A DNA stretch of 64,000 nt, from positions 1 to 64,000 of the forward strand of contig JBEKMO010000008.1 in NCBI GenBank assembly GCA_050008465.1, read 5' to 3'. Shown one piece after another: positions 8,805-17,638 of this stretch (position 1 is its first letter; each line of letters starts with the position of its first letter). This DNA is from Fen-330 sp050008465 (lineage in GTDB: Bacteria > Acidobacteriota > Terriglobia > Bryobacterales > Bryobacteraceae). The notes under the pieces are model-generated. The model did not search any database, was not told the origin of the DNA, and was given only the letters and a program-made list of their open reading frames with translations. Position numbers and translations under genes: made by a program.

Positions 8805-10493
8805 ATGACGGCAAAGAAGTTCTGTGTCTGCATCTGGGTGCTCGGTGTGGTGGCTGTGCTTCCGAGTGCCCAGGCCGACGACAAGAAGGACATCAAGACC
8901 ACCGATGCCGTTTCGGCGCAGCCGGAGACCATCGCCAAGCCCATGAGCGAGAAGGAGCGGCGCAGGCGGGAGCAGAAGCTCAAGAAAGAGCTGGAAACCC
9001 CGTTTCGCAAGTGGTTGCAGGAAGACGTTGCTTACATCATCACCGACGAGGAGCGCGCCGCCTTCAAACGCCTCAGCACCGACGAGGAGCGCGAGAGTTT
9101 CATCGAGCAGTTCTGGATGCGCCGGGACCCCACCCCGGACACCGTCGAGAACGAGTTCAAAGAAGAACACTACCGGCGCATCGCCTATGCCAACGAGCAC
9201 TACGCGTCGGGCATCCCGGGCTGGAAGACCGACCGCGGCCGCATTTACATCACCTACGGCCCGCCGGATGAGAACGAGTCCCATCCCTCGGGGGGCAGTT
9301 ACGAGCGGCCCATGGAAGAGGGCGGCGGCACCACTTCAACGTACCCCTTCGAGAAGTGGCGATATCGCTACATCGAAGGCATCGGCACCGACGTCAATAT
9401 CGAGTTCGTCGATCCCACCATGACGGGCGAGTACCGCATGACCATGGACCCGTCGGAAAAAGACGCCCTGCTCTACGTTCCCAACGCCGGCCTTACCCTG
9501 TACGAGCAGATGGGCCTGACCTCGAAAAACGACCGGTTCTCCCGCTCCGACGGCACCCATCTGGGCATTGGTAACGAACCCCCCAGCGAAAAGATGGACC
9601 AGTTCAACCGCCTGGAGCAGTTCGCCAAGCTGCAAAAGCCCCCGGCGATCAAGTTCAAGGACCTCGAAGCCGTGGTGAACTCCCGGATCACCTATAACCT
9701 GCTGCCTGTGAAGGTGCACGCCGACTACATCCGCATGACCGAATCCACGGTGCTTACCCGGGTCACCATCCTACTGGAGAACAAAGACCTCCAGTTCCAG
9801 CAGAAGGAAGGCGTGAGCAAGGCCTTGGTGAACATGTACGCCCGTATCACTTCGATGTCGCGGCGTCCGGTGAATGTATGGGAGGAACCCGTCTCTATCG
9901 AGGTTCCGGCGGAAATGACCGAGCAGATCCTAAAGCGCTCCTCGATTTACAGCCACGCGGTCTTCCTGGCGCCCGGCACCTACCGCCTGAACGTTGTGGT
10001 GAAAGATGTCACCGGCGGCACCATGAACAACTACGAGATGCCGCTGCACGTGCCTCGATTTGAAGAGGACAAGCTGGCCGCCAGCAGCCTGATTCTGGCC
10101 GACCTGATCGAGAAGGTCCCCACCAGGAACATCGGCACCGGCCAGTTCGTCATCGGGGACTCCAAGGTGCGGCCGCGCCTCAACGACACTTTCCATCGGG
10201 ACGAGAAGATGGGCATCTACGTCCAGTTCTATAATTTCCAGGCCGACGACAAGACCGGCAAACCGGACGGGTCGATCGATTATGAGATCGTCCGGAACGG
10301 AAGCAACCAGAAGATCTTCGATCTGAACGAGGACGTGAAGAGCCTGCCGGGCGCCGCCGCCCAGCAGGTGACGGTGGAGAAACTGCTCTCCCTGCAAACT
10401 CTCGAGCCGGGGCAGTATACTCTTAGGATGACAGTGACGGATCGGTTGCGGAAGCAAACTCTGACTCCGAGCGCCACTTTTACTGTAAACTAG
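8805..10493 (+). CDS. GWxTD domain-containing secreted protein
   Basis: This 562-residue protein has an N-terminal signal peptide (about residues 1-24, ending in AQA). A charged helical segment (45-70) follows, then the GWxTD domain with GWKTD at 139-143 followed by RGRIYITYGPPDE. This domain is found mainly in Acidobacteria and Bacteroidetes-like lineages and has no established activity. The C-terminal 230 residues look like beta-sandwich repeats (YRLNVVVKDVTGG; QYTLRMTVTDRLRKQTL). The gene has its own promoter at 8737-8765. The next gene starts 35 bases after its stop and is probably co-transcribed. It is likely periplasmic or cell-surface. Confidence 0.9.
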   Translation: MTAKKFCVCIWVLGVVAVLPSAQADDKKDIKTTDAVSAQPETIAKPMSEKERRRREQKLKKELETPFRKWLQEDVAYIITDEERAAFKRLSTDEERESFIEQFWMRRDPTPDTVENEFKEEHYRRIAYANEHYASGIPGWKTDRGRIYITYGPPDENESHPSGGSYERPMEEGGGTTSTYPFEKWRYRYIEGIGTDVNIEFVDPTMTGEYRMTMDPSEKDALLYVPNAGLTLYEQMGLTSKNDRFSRSDGTHLGIGNEPPSEKMDQFNRLEQFAKLQKPPAIKFKDLEAVVNSRITYNLLPVKVHADYIRMTESTVLTRVTILLENKDLQFQQKEGVSKALVNMYARITSMSRRPVNVWEEPVSIEVPAEMTEQILKRSSIYSHAVFLAPGTYRLNVVVKDVTGGTMNNYEMPLHVPRFEEDKLAASSLILADLIEKVPTRNIGTGQFVIGDSKVRPRLNDTFHRDEKMGIYVQFYNFQADDKTGKPDGSIDYEIVRNGSNQKIFDLNEDVKSLPGAAAQQVTVEKLLSLQTLEPGQYTLRMTVTDRLRKQTLTPSATFTVN

Positions 10494-10528
10494 GTGAAGG
10501 AGTCTGCCGGGCCGTGGCCCGGCTGCGC

Positions 10529-12328
10529 ATGAACGCCAGGATGTCCATCAAGACGGTGGGCGTGCTTGCGGGCACAATGTGGCTGGTGTCCCTGGGCCAT
10601 GCCACCCCCGCCCCGGCGAAACCTTCGGGCGGCATTCTCGGGCTGGTGAGCAGCGCCTCGGGCATCCCGCAGATGGGCGCGGCCGTGCTCCTTTACAACC
10701 GTTACGATCGCTTGCTCCAGCGGATGCTCACCACCGAGAAGGGCGCGTTCTTTTTCGGCGCGCTGGCTCCGGATGTTTACACCATTCGAGTTTCCCTGGC
10801 CAGTTTCCTGCCCGCCCTGAAGCGCAACATCGTGGTTCAGCCGGGCATGCAGAGCCTGCTGAATGTGAACCTGGCCACCGTGTTCAGTTCCATCCAACTG
10901 GTGGCGGTTACGCCAGGGGACAGTTCCCTGATGAGCGAAGAATGGAAGTGGGTTTTGCGCAGCGCCAGCGTCACCCGGCCAGTACTCCGCTTCCTCCCCG
11001 ACCTGAACGCGAGCGGAGTGACCGCGCGCCGGGCCGCCGGCTCCTCCTTCTTCTCCTCGACCCGGGGGGTGGTGACAGTCTCGGGGGGCGACCAGGGCTC
11101 GGTTCTGAGCACTGAGCCCGATCTGGGAACGGCGTTCGCCCTGGCCACTTGTTTCTTGGGCTCCAACCACCTGCAGGTGAGCGGGAACTTCGGCTATTCC
11201 TCCTATTCCAGGACCCCGACTGCGGCCTTCCGAACCAGCTTCCGGCGCGAACTGGCTGGGCGCGATGGCCCGGAAGTCCGGCTCACGATGCGTCAAGTCT
11301 ACCTGCCTCTGCGTGCTGGAGCAGCCGTTTTTGGCGGCATGCAGGAATCCGCGCCGGTCCTCCGCACGCTTTCGGCAACCCTCAAGGACGAAACGCGCCT
11401 GACCGACAGTCTCCGCCTCGAGTACGGTTTCTCGCTGGATTCGGTCACCTTTCTGGACCGCCTGAACTACGCCAGCCCTTACGGCAGGCTGACCTACGAG
11501 CTCGGTAAGAACCAGGCTCTCCAGTTCAGCTACGCTTCGGGCGTGCCGCCGGCCGAACTATTCGCACGCGACCGGGAGGGCGGGGGCCAAATCCAGGGGG
11601 ATCTGGCGGCGCTCGCCCTCTTCCCGCGGATTTCTTTGCGCTCCGGCCACGTCCGGCTGCAGCGGAGCCATTCCTGGGAAGCCGGATACCGCCGGGTAAT
11701 GGGGTCTCGGACCGTCAGTGCCGGTCTTTACAGCGAGGCCGTTTCCAACGCCGCCGTTACCATCACTGGCGCCCAGGGCTTCGGATCCAGCGACGATCTT
11801 CTCCCAGACGTGTTCTCGGAAAGCTGGATTTTCAACGCCGGCCGGTACCGCGCTCTGGGCTATATCGCCTCGCTGGCCCAGAAACTTGGCGACCACCTCG
11901 ACGCCGCGGTTGCCTTCGCGGACGGCGGGGCGCTCACGGTCGACGACAAGGCCGGCGAGGCTGGAAGCACGGACGACCTCCGCGCGCTTCTTCGCGTCGC
12001 CCGCCGCCATTCCATCACGGCGCGGGTTTCTGGGATCGCGCCGCGGACCGGGACGCAGTTCGTGGCCAGCTATCAATGGGCCGATCTGGCCTCGGTGTCG
12101 CCCTCCCACATGTTCCTGACCCAGTCCATGCAGGAAGGAGCGGGTCTCAACCTGCAAGTCCGGCAGCCGATCCCTTACTTCGGCGGCCTGCCAGGGCACC
12201 TGGAAGCCACGGCGGACCTGCGCAACCTCCTGGCGCAAGGCTACGTGCCCGTGTCTGCCGCCGCCGGCCGCATATTCTTGGTGCCTAACCCCCGCAGCCT
12301 CCGCGGCGGCCTCAGCTTCATCTTCTAG
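10529..12328 (+). CDS. Short carboxypeptidase-regulatory-like, receptor-like beta-barrel protein
   Basis: This protein of about 600 residues has a signal peptide, then one carboxypeptidase-regulatory-like Ig fold (GILGLVSSASGIPQMGAAVL, then the LTTEKGAFFFGALAPDVYTI region). The long remainder has alternating hydrophobic and polar strands typical of an outer-membrane barrel, ending in a strand with terminal Phe (RGGLSFIF). It is much shorter than the 1000-residue TonB-dependent receptors of this lineage, and no clear plug domain is seen. Starts at 10514 (GTG), 10529 or 10541 are possible. It follows the GWxTD gene, and the pair recurs conceptually as a surface module, which is inferred. The ligand is unknown. 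Confidence 0.7.
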   Translation: MNARMSIKTVGVLAGTMWLVSLGHATPAPAKPSGGILGLVSSASGIPQMGAAVLLYNRYDRLLQRMLTTEKGAFFFGALAPDVYTIRVSLASFLPALKRNIVVQPGMQSLLNVNLATVFSSIQLVAVTPGDSSLMSEEWKWVLRSASVTRPVLRFLPDLNASGVTARRAAGSSFFSSTRGVVTVSGGDQGSVLSTEPDLGTAFALATCFLGSNHLQVSGNFGYSSYSRTPTAAFRTSFRRELAGRDGPEVRLTMRQVYLPLRAGAAVFGGMQESAPVLRTLSATLKDETRLTDSLRLEYGFSLDSVTFLDRLNYASPYGRLTYELGKNQALQFSYASGVPPAELFARDREGGGQIQGDLAALALFPRISLRSGHVRLQRSHSWEAGYRRVMGSRTVSAGLYSEAVSNAAVTITGAQGFGSSDDLLPDVFSESWIFNAGRYRALGYIASLAQKLGDHLDAAVAFADGGALTVDDKAGEAGSTDDLRALLRVARRHSITARVSGIAPRTGTQFVASYQWADLASVSPSHMFLTQSMQEGAGLNLQVRQPIPYFGGLPGHLEATADLRNLLAQGYVPVSAAAGRIFLVPNPRSLRGGLSFIF

Positions 12329-12587
12329 CCCGCCAGGCGATGCAACCTTTTGCACAATCACCGGGGTGCCACATTTTTTTTTGATTCAGTTTGTATGAGT
12401 TCCGCGGGCAGACCCCTGCTCCCCTTGCTCCCCGGCATTATTGTGGAAATGCGGGAGGCAGTCCGGTCCAGTCCGTTGTGCTGCCAGAAGCCCTAAACAC
12501 CCTTCCTATTCCCCTCATAGCGCTCCAGGACAGGAGCGTAGTGCCCTCTATGTCGCCGGACTGCTTCCGCAATGACTCTTGGCAGGA
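12329..12587. other. Intergenic region with T-tract
   Basis: No gene is supported in this stretch. A 9-base T run lies at about 12374-12382, directly after CACCGGGGTGCCACA, which can form only a short stem. It may terminate transcription of the upstream two-gene unit, but the hairpin is weak. Confidence 0.35.
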
Positions 12588-12719
12588 TTACTTGCGAGCG
12601 CCCCGCTGGGGGTTCTTCACGCGGGACTGGCGCAGTTTCATGCGCCTGCGCTTGGGTTTGCTGATGAGGAACGTGCCGCTGCCAACGTAGGTGGCTGAGT
12701 AAACCTTGTCTTCCGCCAA
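12588..12719 (-). CDS. Small basic protein, 43 residues, TTG start
   Basis: A reverse-strand frame opens at TTG (12717-12719) with AAGGAG 8 bases upstream and closes at TAA (12588-12590). The predicted protein starts MAEDKVYSATYVGSGTFLIS and ends in a strongly basic tail (KPKRRRMKLRQSRVKNPQRG). The good ribosome-binding site and the structured composition (short beta-like half, then Arg/Lys-rich tail) support a real gene. The tail recalls small ribosome-associated or AURKAIP1/COX24-like proteins, but the match is too loose to assign. It overlaps no other credible gene. Confidence 0.55.
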   Translation of the reverse strand: MAEDKVYSATYVGSGTFLISKPKRRRMKLRQSRVKNPQRGARK

Positions 12720-12827
12720 ACCAGACTCTCCTTGTCGATCGCTGTTCCACCGATCGCTTCTCTCGATTCTACCGCATGTGGATTATCCTGTAGTTTGAAG
12801 CTGTCCTTGGCTCTCTTGCCGACCCTC

Positions 12828-14075
12828 ATGAAACGACTCTTCGCCCTGCTCATCGCGCTGTACATGGCCGCCTGCGCGGCCTGCGCTCAACCGGATCCCC
12901 TGTTCACCGAGATCGACGGAATCGTCGCCGAACTGACCGAGATCAGCGGCCTTGCCAGGCTTCACAGGATCGAATACGACCGCATCGGCAAGGAGCAAGT
13001 GAAACAGTTTCTGGAAGATCTGGCGAAGGAACACCTGAAGCCGGAGGAACTACGCGCCGAGGAACTCGCTCTGAAGAAATTCGGCTTCGTGCCCGCCGAC
13101 TTCGATCTGAAGAAGACCATGATCGACCTGCTCTCCGAACAGGCGGCGGCGTTCTACGATTACCGCAAGAAGAAGCTGTTCGTTATCGAATCCACGCCCG
13201 ATCTCGTGCAGCGCCTTGCGCTGGTACACGAGCTGGCTCACGCCCTGGCGGACCAGCACTTCCACCTCGGGAAATTCATCGAGCGGGCCAACCGGAAGGA
13301 CGACAGCTCGCAGGCCCGAATGGCGGTGATGGAGGGACAGGCAACCTGGCTGATGTTCGAGCACTTGAGCCGGAGCGGCGGCCAGTCGCTCCGTGATTCA
13401 AAAGCGCTGGTGACGCTCATGAGCCACGCCTCCGAACTTGCCGCCAGTCAGTACCCGGTGTTCGGCCGTGCGCCTCTCTACGTGCGCGAGAGCCTGCTCT
13501 TCCCTTACACCCAGGGGCTCCTGTTCCAGCAGGCCGTCGTCGCGAAACTGGGTCAGGCCGCCTTCGCGGAGGTTTTCCGCAATCCCCCGATCAGCACGCA
13601 GCAGATCCTGCATCCCGACAAGTACTTCGCTGGAACGCGCCCAGCCGTGCCGCCCCTGCCACAACTGGACAACCGCCGCGCCTGGCGCACCCTCAGCGAG
13701 GGCGCGCTCGGCGAGTTCGACCACGCCATCCTGCTGCGCCAATACGCCGGCGAAAAGGAGGCCGCCGAGATCTCTCCGGAGTGGACAGGCGGCTCCTACC
13801 AGTTGCTCGAGAACAAGACTGATCGGCGCCTGGTCATGGCCTACGCTTCGGAGTGGGCCAGTGCGGCGGTCGCCCAGAAGTTCTTCGGCCTGTACCTGCG
13901 GGTATTGAAGGGCAAATGGAAGACCTTCCGGGCCGACTCGCAAAGCGAGAGCGCCGTCACGGGACACGGCGACGATGGCTACTTCCTGTTGCGGCGCGAG
14001 GACTCCCGCGTGACAAGCCTGGAGGGCATGAGCTCGCCGCGCACCGCGCCAGCGCCCTCGAACACGATACACTGA
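12828..14075 (+). CDS. Secreted HExxH metallopeptidase-like protein
   Basis: This 415-residue protein has a signal sequence in about residues 1-20. A zinc-binding HELAH motif lies at residues 134-138 inside ALVHELAHALADQHF, and a conserved Glu169 (MEGQATW) is plausibly the third metal ligand, giving a gluzincin-like arrangement. The C-terminal half is a helical domain with no family I can name. It is probably a periplasmic peptidase or a relative that lost activity. The start ATG at 12828 was chosen because it begins the signal peptide; the frame is open further upstream. The thioredoxin-fold gene follows 17 bases later and is likely co-transcribed. Confidence 0.75.
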   Translation: MKRLFALLIALYMAACAACAQPDPLFTEIDGIVAELTEISGLARLHRIEYDRIGKEQVKQFLEDLAKEHLKPEELRAEELALKKFGFVPADFDLKKTMIDLLSEQAAAFYDYRKKKLFVIESTPDLVQRLALVHELAHALADQHFHLGKFIERANRKDDSSQARMAVMEGQATWLMFEHLSRSGGQSLRDSKALVTLMSHASELAASQYPVFGRAPLYVRESLLFPYTQGLLFQQAVVAKLGQAAFAEVFRNPPISTQQILHPDKYFAGTRPAVPPLPQLDNRRAWRTLSEGALGEFDHAILLRQYAGEKEAAEISPEWTGGSYQLLENKTDRRLVMAYASEWASAAVAQKFFGLYLRVLKGKWKTFRADSQSESAVTGHGDDGYFLLRREDSRVTSLEGMSSPRTAPAPSNTIH

Positions 14076-14092
14076 AGCTTCGAGGAGGAGCA

Positions 14093-14689
14093 GTGATTCG
14101 CAGTTGGTCTGGCATTGGAATTGGTCTGGGACTCCTGGTGGCGCCCATGGTTGCCGCGGAGATACCGCGCCCGGCCCCAGAATTCGTCATCCGGTTGGTG
14201 AACGGACAGCAGCTTCTGCTGAGCCAGTACCGCGGCAAGGTGGTGGCTCTCGAGTTCTTGTATACTACCTGCCCGCACTGCCAGAACTGCTCCGTCGTCT
14301 TGGACCGGCTGTTCAAGGAGTATCAGCCGCGCGGCTTGCAGGTGCTCGGCGTGGCTTTCAACGATATGGCCACCCTGCTGGTGCCAGACTACATCAGCCA
14401 GCTTCAATTGAGCTTCCCGGTGGGCGTCGGCCTGCGCGACGAAGCCGTCAGTTTCCTGCAGCACCCGCCGATGGAAATCCTCTACGTCCCGCAACTGGTC
14501 TTCATCGACCGCAAGGGGGTCATCCGCGCGCAATACAGAGGCAGAGACGACTTCTTCCAGAACGAGGAAGCCAACGTGCGCGCGCAAATCGAATCGCTGC
14601 TGAAGGAGCCCCTCTCCCGGCCGAAGGCCTCAAAAACCAAGCCGCCTGCAAAATCGACTTCCCTTCCCTCCTCGAAAGCCTTAAAATAG
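14093..14689 (+). CDS. TlpA/redoxin-like thioredoxin-fold protein, exported
   Basis: This 198-residue protein starts with GTG at 14093 behind GAGGAGGAG. An N-terminal hydrophobic segment (about residues 5-22) is a signal peptide or anchor. The redox motif CPHC is at residues 60-63, with an extra Cys at 66. The following fold matches AhpC/TSA-like redoxins (LQVLGVAFNDM, cis-Pro region VPQLVFIDRKGV). It should reduce or oxidise periplasmic disulfides. The C-terminal 30 residues are a Lys/Pro/Ser-rich tail. It follows the HExxH gene closely and precedes tRNA-Arg. Confidence 0.85.
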   Translation: MIRSWSGIGIGLGLLVAPMVAAEIPRPAPEFVIRLVNGQQLLLSQYRGKVVALEFLYTTCPHCQNCSVVLDRLFKEYQPRGLQVLGVAFNDMATLLVPDYISQLQLSFPVGVGLRDEAVSFLQHPPMEILYVPQLVFIDRKGVIRAQYRGRDDFFQNEEANVRAQIESLLKEPLSRPKASKTKPPAKSTSLPSSKALK

Positions 14690-14697
14690 TATCTTGT

Positions 14698-14774
14698 GCG
14701 CCCGTAGCTCAGCTGGATAGAGCGCTTGCCTCCGGAGCAAGAGGTCGGCCGTTCAAATCGGCCCGGGCGTACCA
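14698..14774 (+). tRNA. tRNA-Arg (anticodon CCG), CCA encoded
   Basis: A full cloverleaf can be drawn. The acceptor stem is GCGCCCG (14698-14704) with CGGGCGT (14764-14770), using one G-U pair at the end. The D arm contains AGCTGGATA, the anticodon stem is CTTGC/GCAAG with loop CTCCGGA (anticodon CCG, reading CGG), and the T arm is GGCCG-TTCAAAT-CGGCC. CCA is encoded at 14772-14774. A TAAAAT box at about 14682-14687, inside the end of the upstream gene, could be its -10 element. Confidence 0.95.
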
Positions 14775-15173
14775 GCCCCCTTGCCTCCCGCGGATTGCCG
14801 CTGCGCACGACACACCCCACGCCGTGGTGCGATTACAGGGTCTGCGCCCCCCGCCCCGGATTGGCTACTCCGCCCTCAGGCGCGGGTATCGAGGACCACC
14901 ATATTGGGGTAAGTCGCGATTTCAGACCAGGATTTTTTGAATATTTCTGTACCTAAAATCTTGTAATTGAGGTTCGTTTATGTTAAATGTACTGTGCGTG
15001 CACGCTCTCTCCGGCCCTGGTAGAGGGCCGAGCTGTCCTCGCGGAGCGTAAGGGGCGACCGCGGTGGGCATCCCGTGGCAGGCAAGCTGCCACTTGGCGC
15101 GTTCAGGAAAGGGGCACAAGCAGACGTTATGGGACAAGCTATCGCTTCGCGCAACACTGCCTGGGGAAATGTG
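14775..15173. other. Intergenic region after tRNA-Arg
   Basis: There is no convincing gene. The middle part (about 14925-14990) is clearly AT-richer than its surroundings. It holds TTGTAA near 14959 followed 16 bases later by TTAAAT, a possible promoter for the membrane protein downstream. The GC-rich stretch 15010-15125 can form several short stems, but I could not match it to a known riboswitch. Confidence 0.4.
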
Positions 15174-16874
15174 ATGGTCAAGGCCGCGCAGTCTTCGGCC
15201 AGCCCCGCCCGCGACGATTCGGCAACCGCCAACTGGTTTGCCTTGGAGCTCTCTGGCGTTTCGCTATCCATCCGGCTGAACCCCGAACTCGTCGACCGCC
15301 TCGAGCGCGAGGTCATCGACAGTTTCAAGTCGCTTACCAAGCGCGGTTCCGAAGTGGGCGGGATCCTGCTGGGACAGTTCGGAACAGGTCCCCGCACGGT
15401 CATCGTGGAGGACTTCGAGCTGGTCCCGTGCGGCTATACTCGCGGCCCTTTGTATCTCCTTTCGGACGTGGAAAAGCGGCGCATGGAGGCTGCTGTCCGG
15501 GCTCGGAAAAACCGGGCGGAGCGCATTATTCCCGTCGGTTTCTTTCGCAGTAATACCCGAACCAGCCTCGCTCTCGAGGACGACGATATCTCTCTTGTCG
15601 ACAGCTATTTCGCCGCCCCTGACAGCGTGGTCCTGCTGATCAAGCCGTTCTCGATGAAGCCCTGCCTTGCCGGTTTTTTCGCGTGGGAAAGCGGTCCGGG
15701 CGATCGAACCCCGGACAGCGTTCAATTCCCCTTCAAGCGATCCCAGTTGCCGGCGAAGCGAGGACCAGTTGTGGCAGTTCGCCGCGTGGAACAGCCAGTT
15801 CCGGCGCTGGCGCCAGCGCAGGAGGAGAGCCGGCCATCCCCCCCGCCCGCGATGCTGGAACTACCGGTTCCCACACCGCCCTCCGTCGCCACCACTGCCT
15901 CGAAGGAGCCCGTTGTGAAGGCGCCGCCTGCTCTTCAGGCTTCGGTGATCCCCGTAGAGGAGTTCGCCGCTCCTGCGGCCATGGTCATCGAGAGCCAGCC
16001 GCCTGCCGAACCCGTGACGACAGGCGTCCCTGTCATCGCACCGTCAGCAGCGCCAGCGAAATCTGAGGACGTCGCCGCCGCCGAGCCCGTTGTGATCAGC
16101 GCTCCTGTTCCCACGCCGGTTGCGGCGCCGACCCGGCCCGTGTTTGCCGAGGCGGCTCCCGAATCGATGGCGGAGCTGCGGGCATCCCTACGCGCAATCC
16201 TGGACCCCGCCGAGCGACCGAATGCCACTCCCCCGGCTGTTGCGGCTGCCATTCCGAGGGAGAACCGCGCTGAGGCGCTGGCGGCGGGGGTCCACGAATC
16301 TCGCTCTGAGTCCCGTTTGCTTCGCTGGCTCCAGCTTCTGGCCGCGGGGATCTTTCTGTTTATCGTGGGCGCCTATGTCCAGTACCGGCTGGAAGCCCGG
16401 TTCGCGGGTTCGCGACCAAGCGCTGCCGCCACTCCTTCGCTGTTCCTGCGGGTAGAACGCAGCGGGGGCCAACTGTACCTCAACTGGGACCGCAATGCTC
16501 CCCCGGTTCGCGCCGCACAGAAGGCCTCCTTGTTCATCACAGACGGGGAGCAAACACAGGTTGTGCCCCTGAGCGTCGACGAACTGCGCACCGGGGCTTT
16601 CGTGTACACACCCGCCACCAGCGGCGTGTCTTTCCGCATCGAGCTCGCCAATCTCCCGGATGGGCGCATCGTCAGCGAGAGCATCCACAGCGTATTGGGG
16701 CGTCCTTCCCCGCTGGGTGCGCTGGCGCTGCCGGCCCCGAGCCCGGCGCCCACGCAGGAGGCCAGTTCCACGACTCCTCCGCCGGAGCCTGCGGCAACCA
16801 CCCAACCCCCGGCGAAAGAAGAAGCCCCGCCGGATCAACCGGCGCCAACGCCTGAGTCGTCAGCGACGCCTTGA
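15174..16874 (+). CDS. Membrane protein with degenerate JAMM/MPN-like domain
   Basis: This protein has about 566 residues. The N-terminal 160 residues resemble a JAB1/MPN fold: SEVGGILLGQF near residue 60 matches the Glu-containing first motif. The later IPVGFFRSNTR, where active enzymes have His-x-His-Pro, lacks the zinc-binding histidines, so protease or deubiquitinase-like activity is unlikely. A long Pro/Ala-rich linker follows (about residues 190-370), then one transmembrane segment (LLAAGIFLFIVGAYVQY, about residue 388) and a C-terminal fibronectin-like domain ending in another Pro-rich tail. ATG 15174 has GGGGAA nearby; GTG 15075 or ATG 15129 are alternatives. Confidence 0.68.
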   Translation: MVKAAQSSASPARDDSATANWFALELSGVSLSIRLNPELVDRLEREVIDSFKSLTKRGSEVGGILLGQFGTGPRTVIVEDFELVPCGYTRGPLYLLSDVEKRRMEAAVRARKNRAERIIPVGFFRSNTRTSLALEDDDISLVDSYFAAPDSVVLLIKPFSMKPCLAGFFAWESGPGDRTPDSVQFPFKRSQLPAKRGPVVAVRRVEQPVPALAPAQEESRPSPPPAMLELPVPTPPSVATTASKEPVVKAPPALQASVIPVEEFAAPAAMVIESQPPAEPVTTGVPVIAPSAAPAKSEDVAAAEPVVISAPVPTPVAAPTRPVFAEAAPESMAELRASLRAILDPAERPNATPPAVAAAIPRENRAEALAAGVHESRSESRLLRWLQLLAAGIFLFIVGAYVQYRLEARFAGSRPSAAATPSLFLRVERSGGQLYLNWDRNAPPVRAAQKASLFITDGEQTQVVPLSVDELRTGAFVYTPATSGVSFRIELANLPDGRIVSESIHSVLGRPSPLGALALPAPSPAPTQEASSTTPPPEPAATTQPPAKEEAPPDQPAPTPESSATP

Positions 16875-17044
16875 GTGCGCGGGCCGTTTCAGGCCCCTGA
16901 ATCTCGCGGCAACGGCGCAGATGCGCCTTCCCGGCCCTCGTGGTAACCTCGTGGCTGTGCGGGGCGCTCTGTGCCCGGCCCCGGAGCCGCGAAAATTTCC
17001 TGGAACTTCCATAGCTCTCCGGCCGAATCACTACTGACAGCGTG

Positions 17045-17638
17045 ATGGATGAGCAACTCCCCAGCGACGAAGACCTGCTCCAGCGGATGCTGTCGGGCGA
17101 CGAGGAGGCGTTTGTTACCCTCTACCGCCGCCGGCAAGCCGGGGTGTATCGTTTTGCGCTGCACATGAGCGGATCCGAGATTACGGCCGAGGACGTCACC
17201 CAGGAGGTTTTCCTGGCCCTGATGCGCGACGCCGCGAAGTTCGATGCACGCCGGGGCTCGCTGGCGGCGTTCCTCTACGGGATTGCGAGAAACCATGTGC
17301 TGCGGTCGCTGGATCGGCAAGGCTTTCGGGACTCCCAGCCGCAGGCCGAGCCGGCCTCGCCGGAGGCGGATCCGCTCGGGCGTTTGACCCGCAGCGAGAC
17401 CATCGAGTCGGTGCGTTGCGCGGTCCTGGCGCTGCCCCTCCACTACCGCGAAGTGGTGGTGCTCTGCGAGCTGCACGAGATGGATTACGCGCAGGCCGCC
17501 GCGGCCCTGGGTTGCGCGGTCGGGACAGTGCGGTCGCGGCTGCACCGGGCGCGCGGCCTGCTGGCCGACAGGCTCCGGGGCACGGCGCGGGATCCACTGG
17601 TGGCCGGCCAGATCAAGCCGGCTGGGTGCTCCATATGA
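17045..17638 (+). CDS. ECF-type RNA polymerase sigma factor
   Basis: This is a 197-residue sigma-70 family protein with only regions 2 and 4. Region 2 shows ITAEDVTQEVFLALMRDAAK and region 4 shows YREVVVLCELHEMDYAQAAA then ALGCAVGTVRSRLHRARGLL, the helix-turn-helix that reads the -35 box. Its stop codon overlaps the start of the anti-sigma-like gene in an ATGA arrangement, so the two are translationally coupled. It probably controls its own cluster, including the two secreted proteins that follow, in response to an envelope signal. Confidence 0.93.
   Translation: MDEQLPSDEDLLQRMLSGDEEAFVTLYRRRQAGVYRFALHMSGSEITAEDVTQEVFLALMRDAAKFDARRGSLAAFLYGIARNHVLRSLDRQGFRDSQPQAEPASPEADPLGRLTRSETIESVRCAVLALPLHYREVVVLCELHEMDYAQAAAALGCAVGTVRSRLHRARGLLADRLRGTARDPLVAGQIKPAGCSI

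Noticed and set aside
12391..12690. 99-residue forward frame
   Set aside because: It overlaps the reverse-strand small gene, which has a better ribosome-binding site, and the composition looks random.
15010..15125. Possible riboswitch upstream of the JAMM-like gene
   Set aside because: Several short stems can be drawn, but the conserved cores of TPP, cobalamin, SAM, glycine and c-di-GMP types could not be found.
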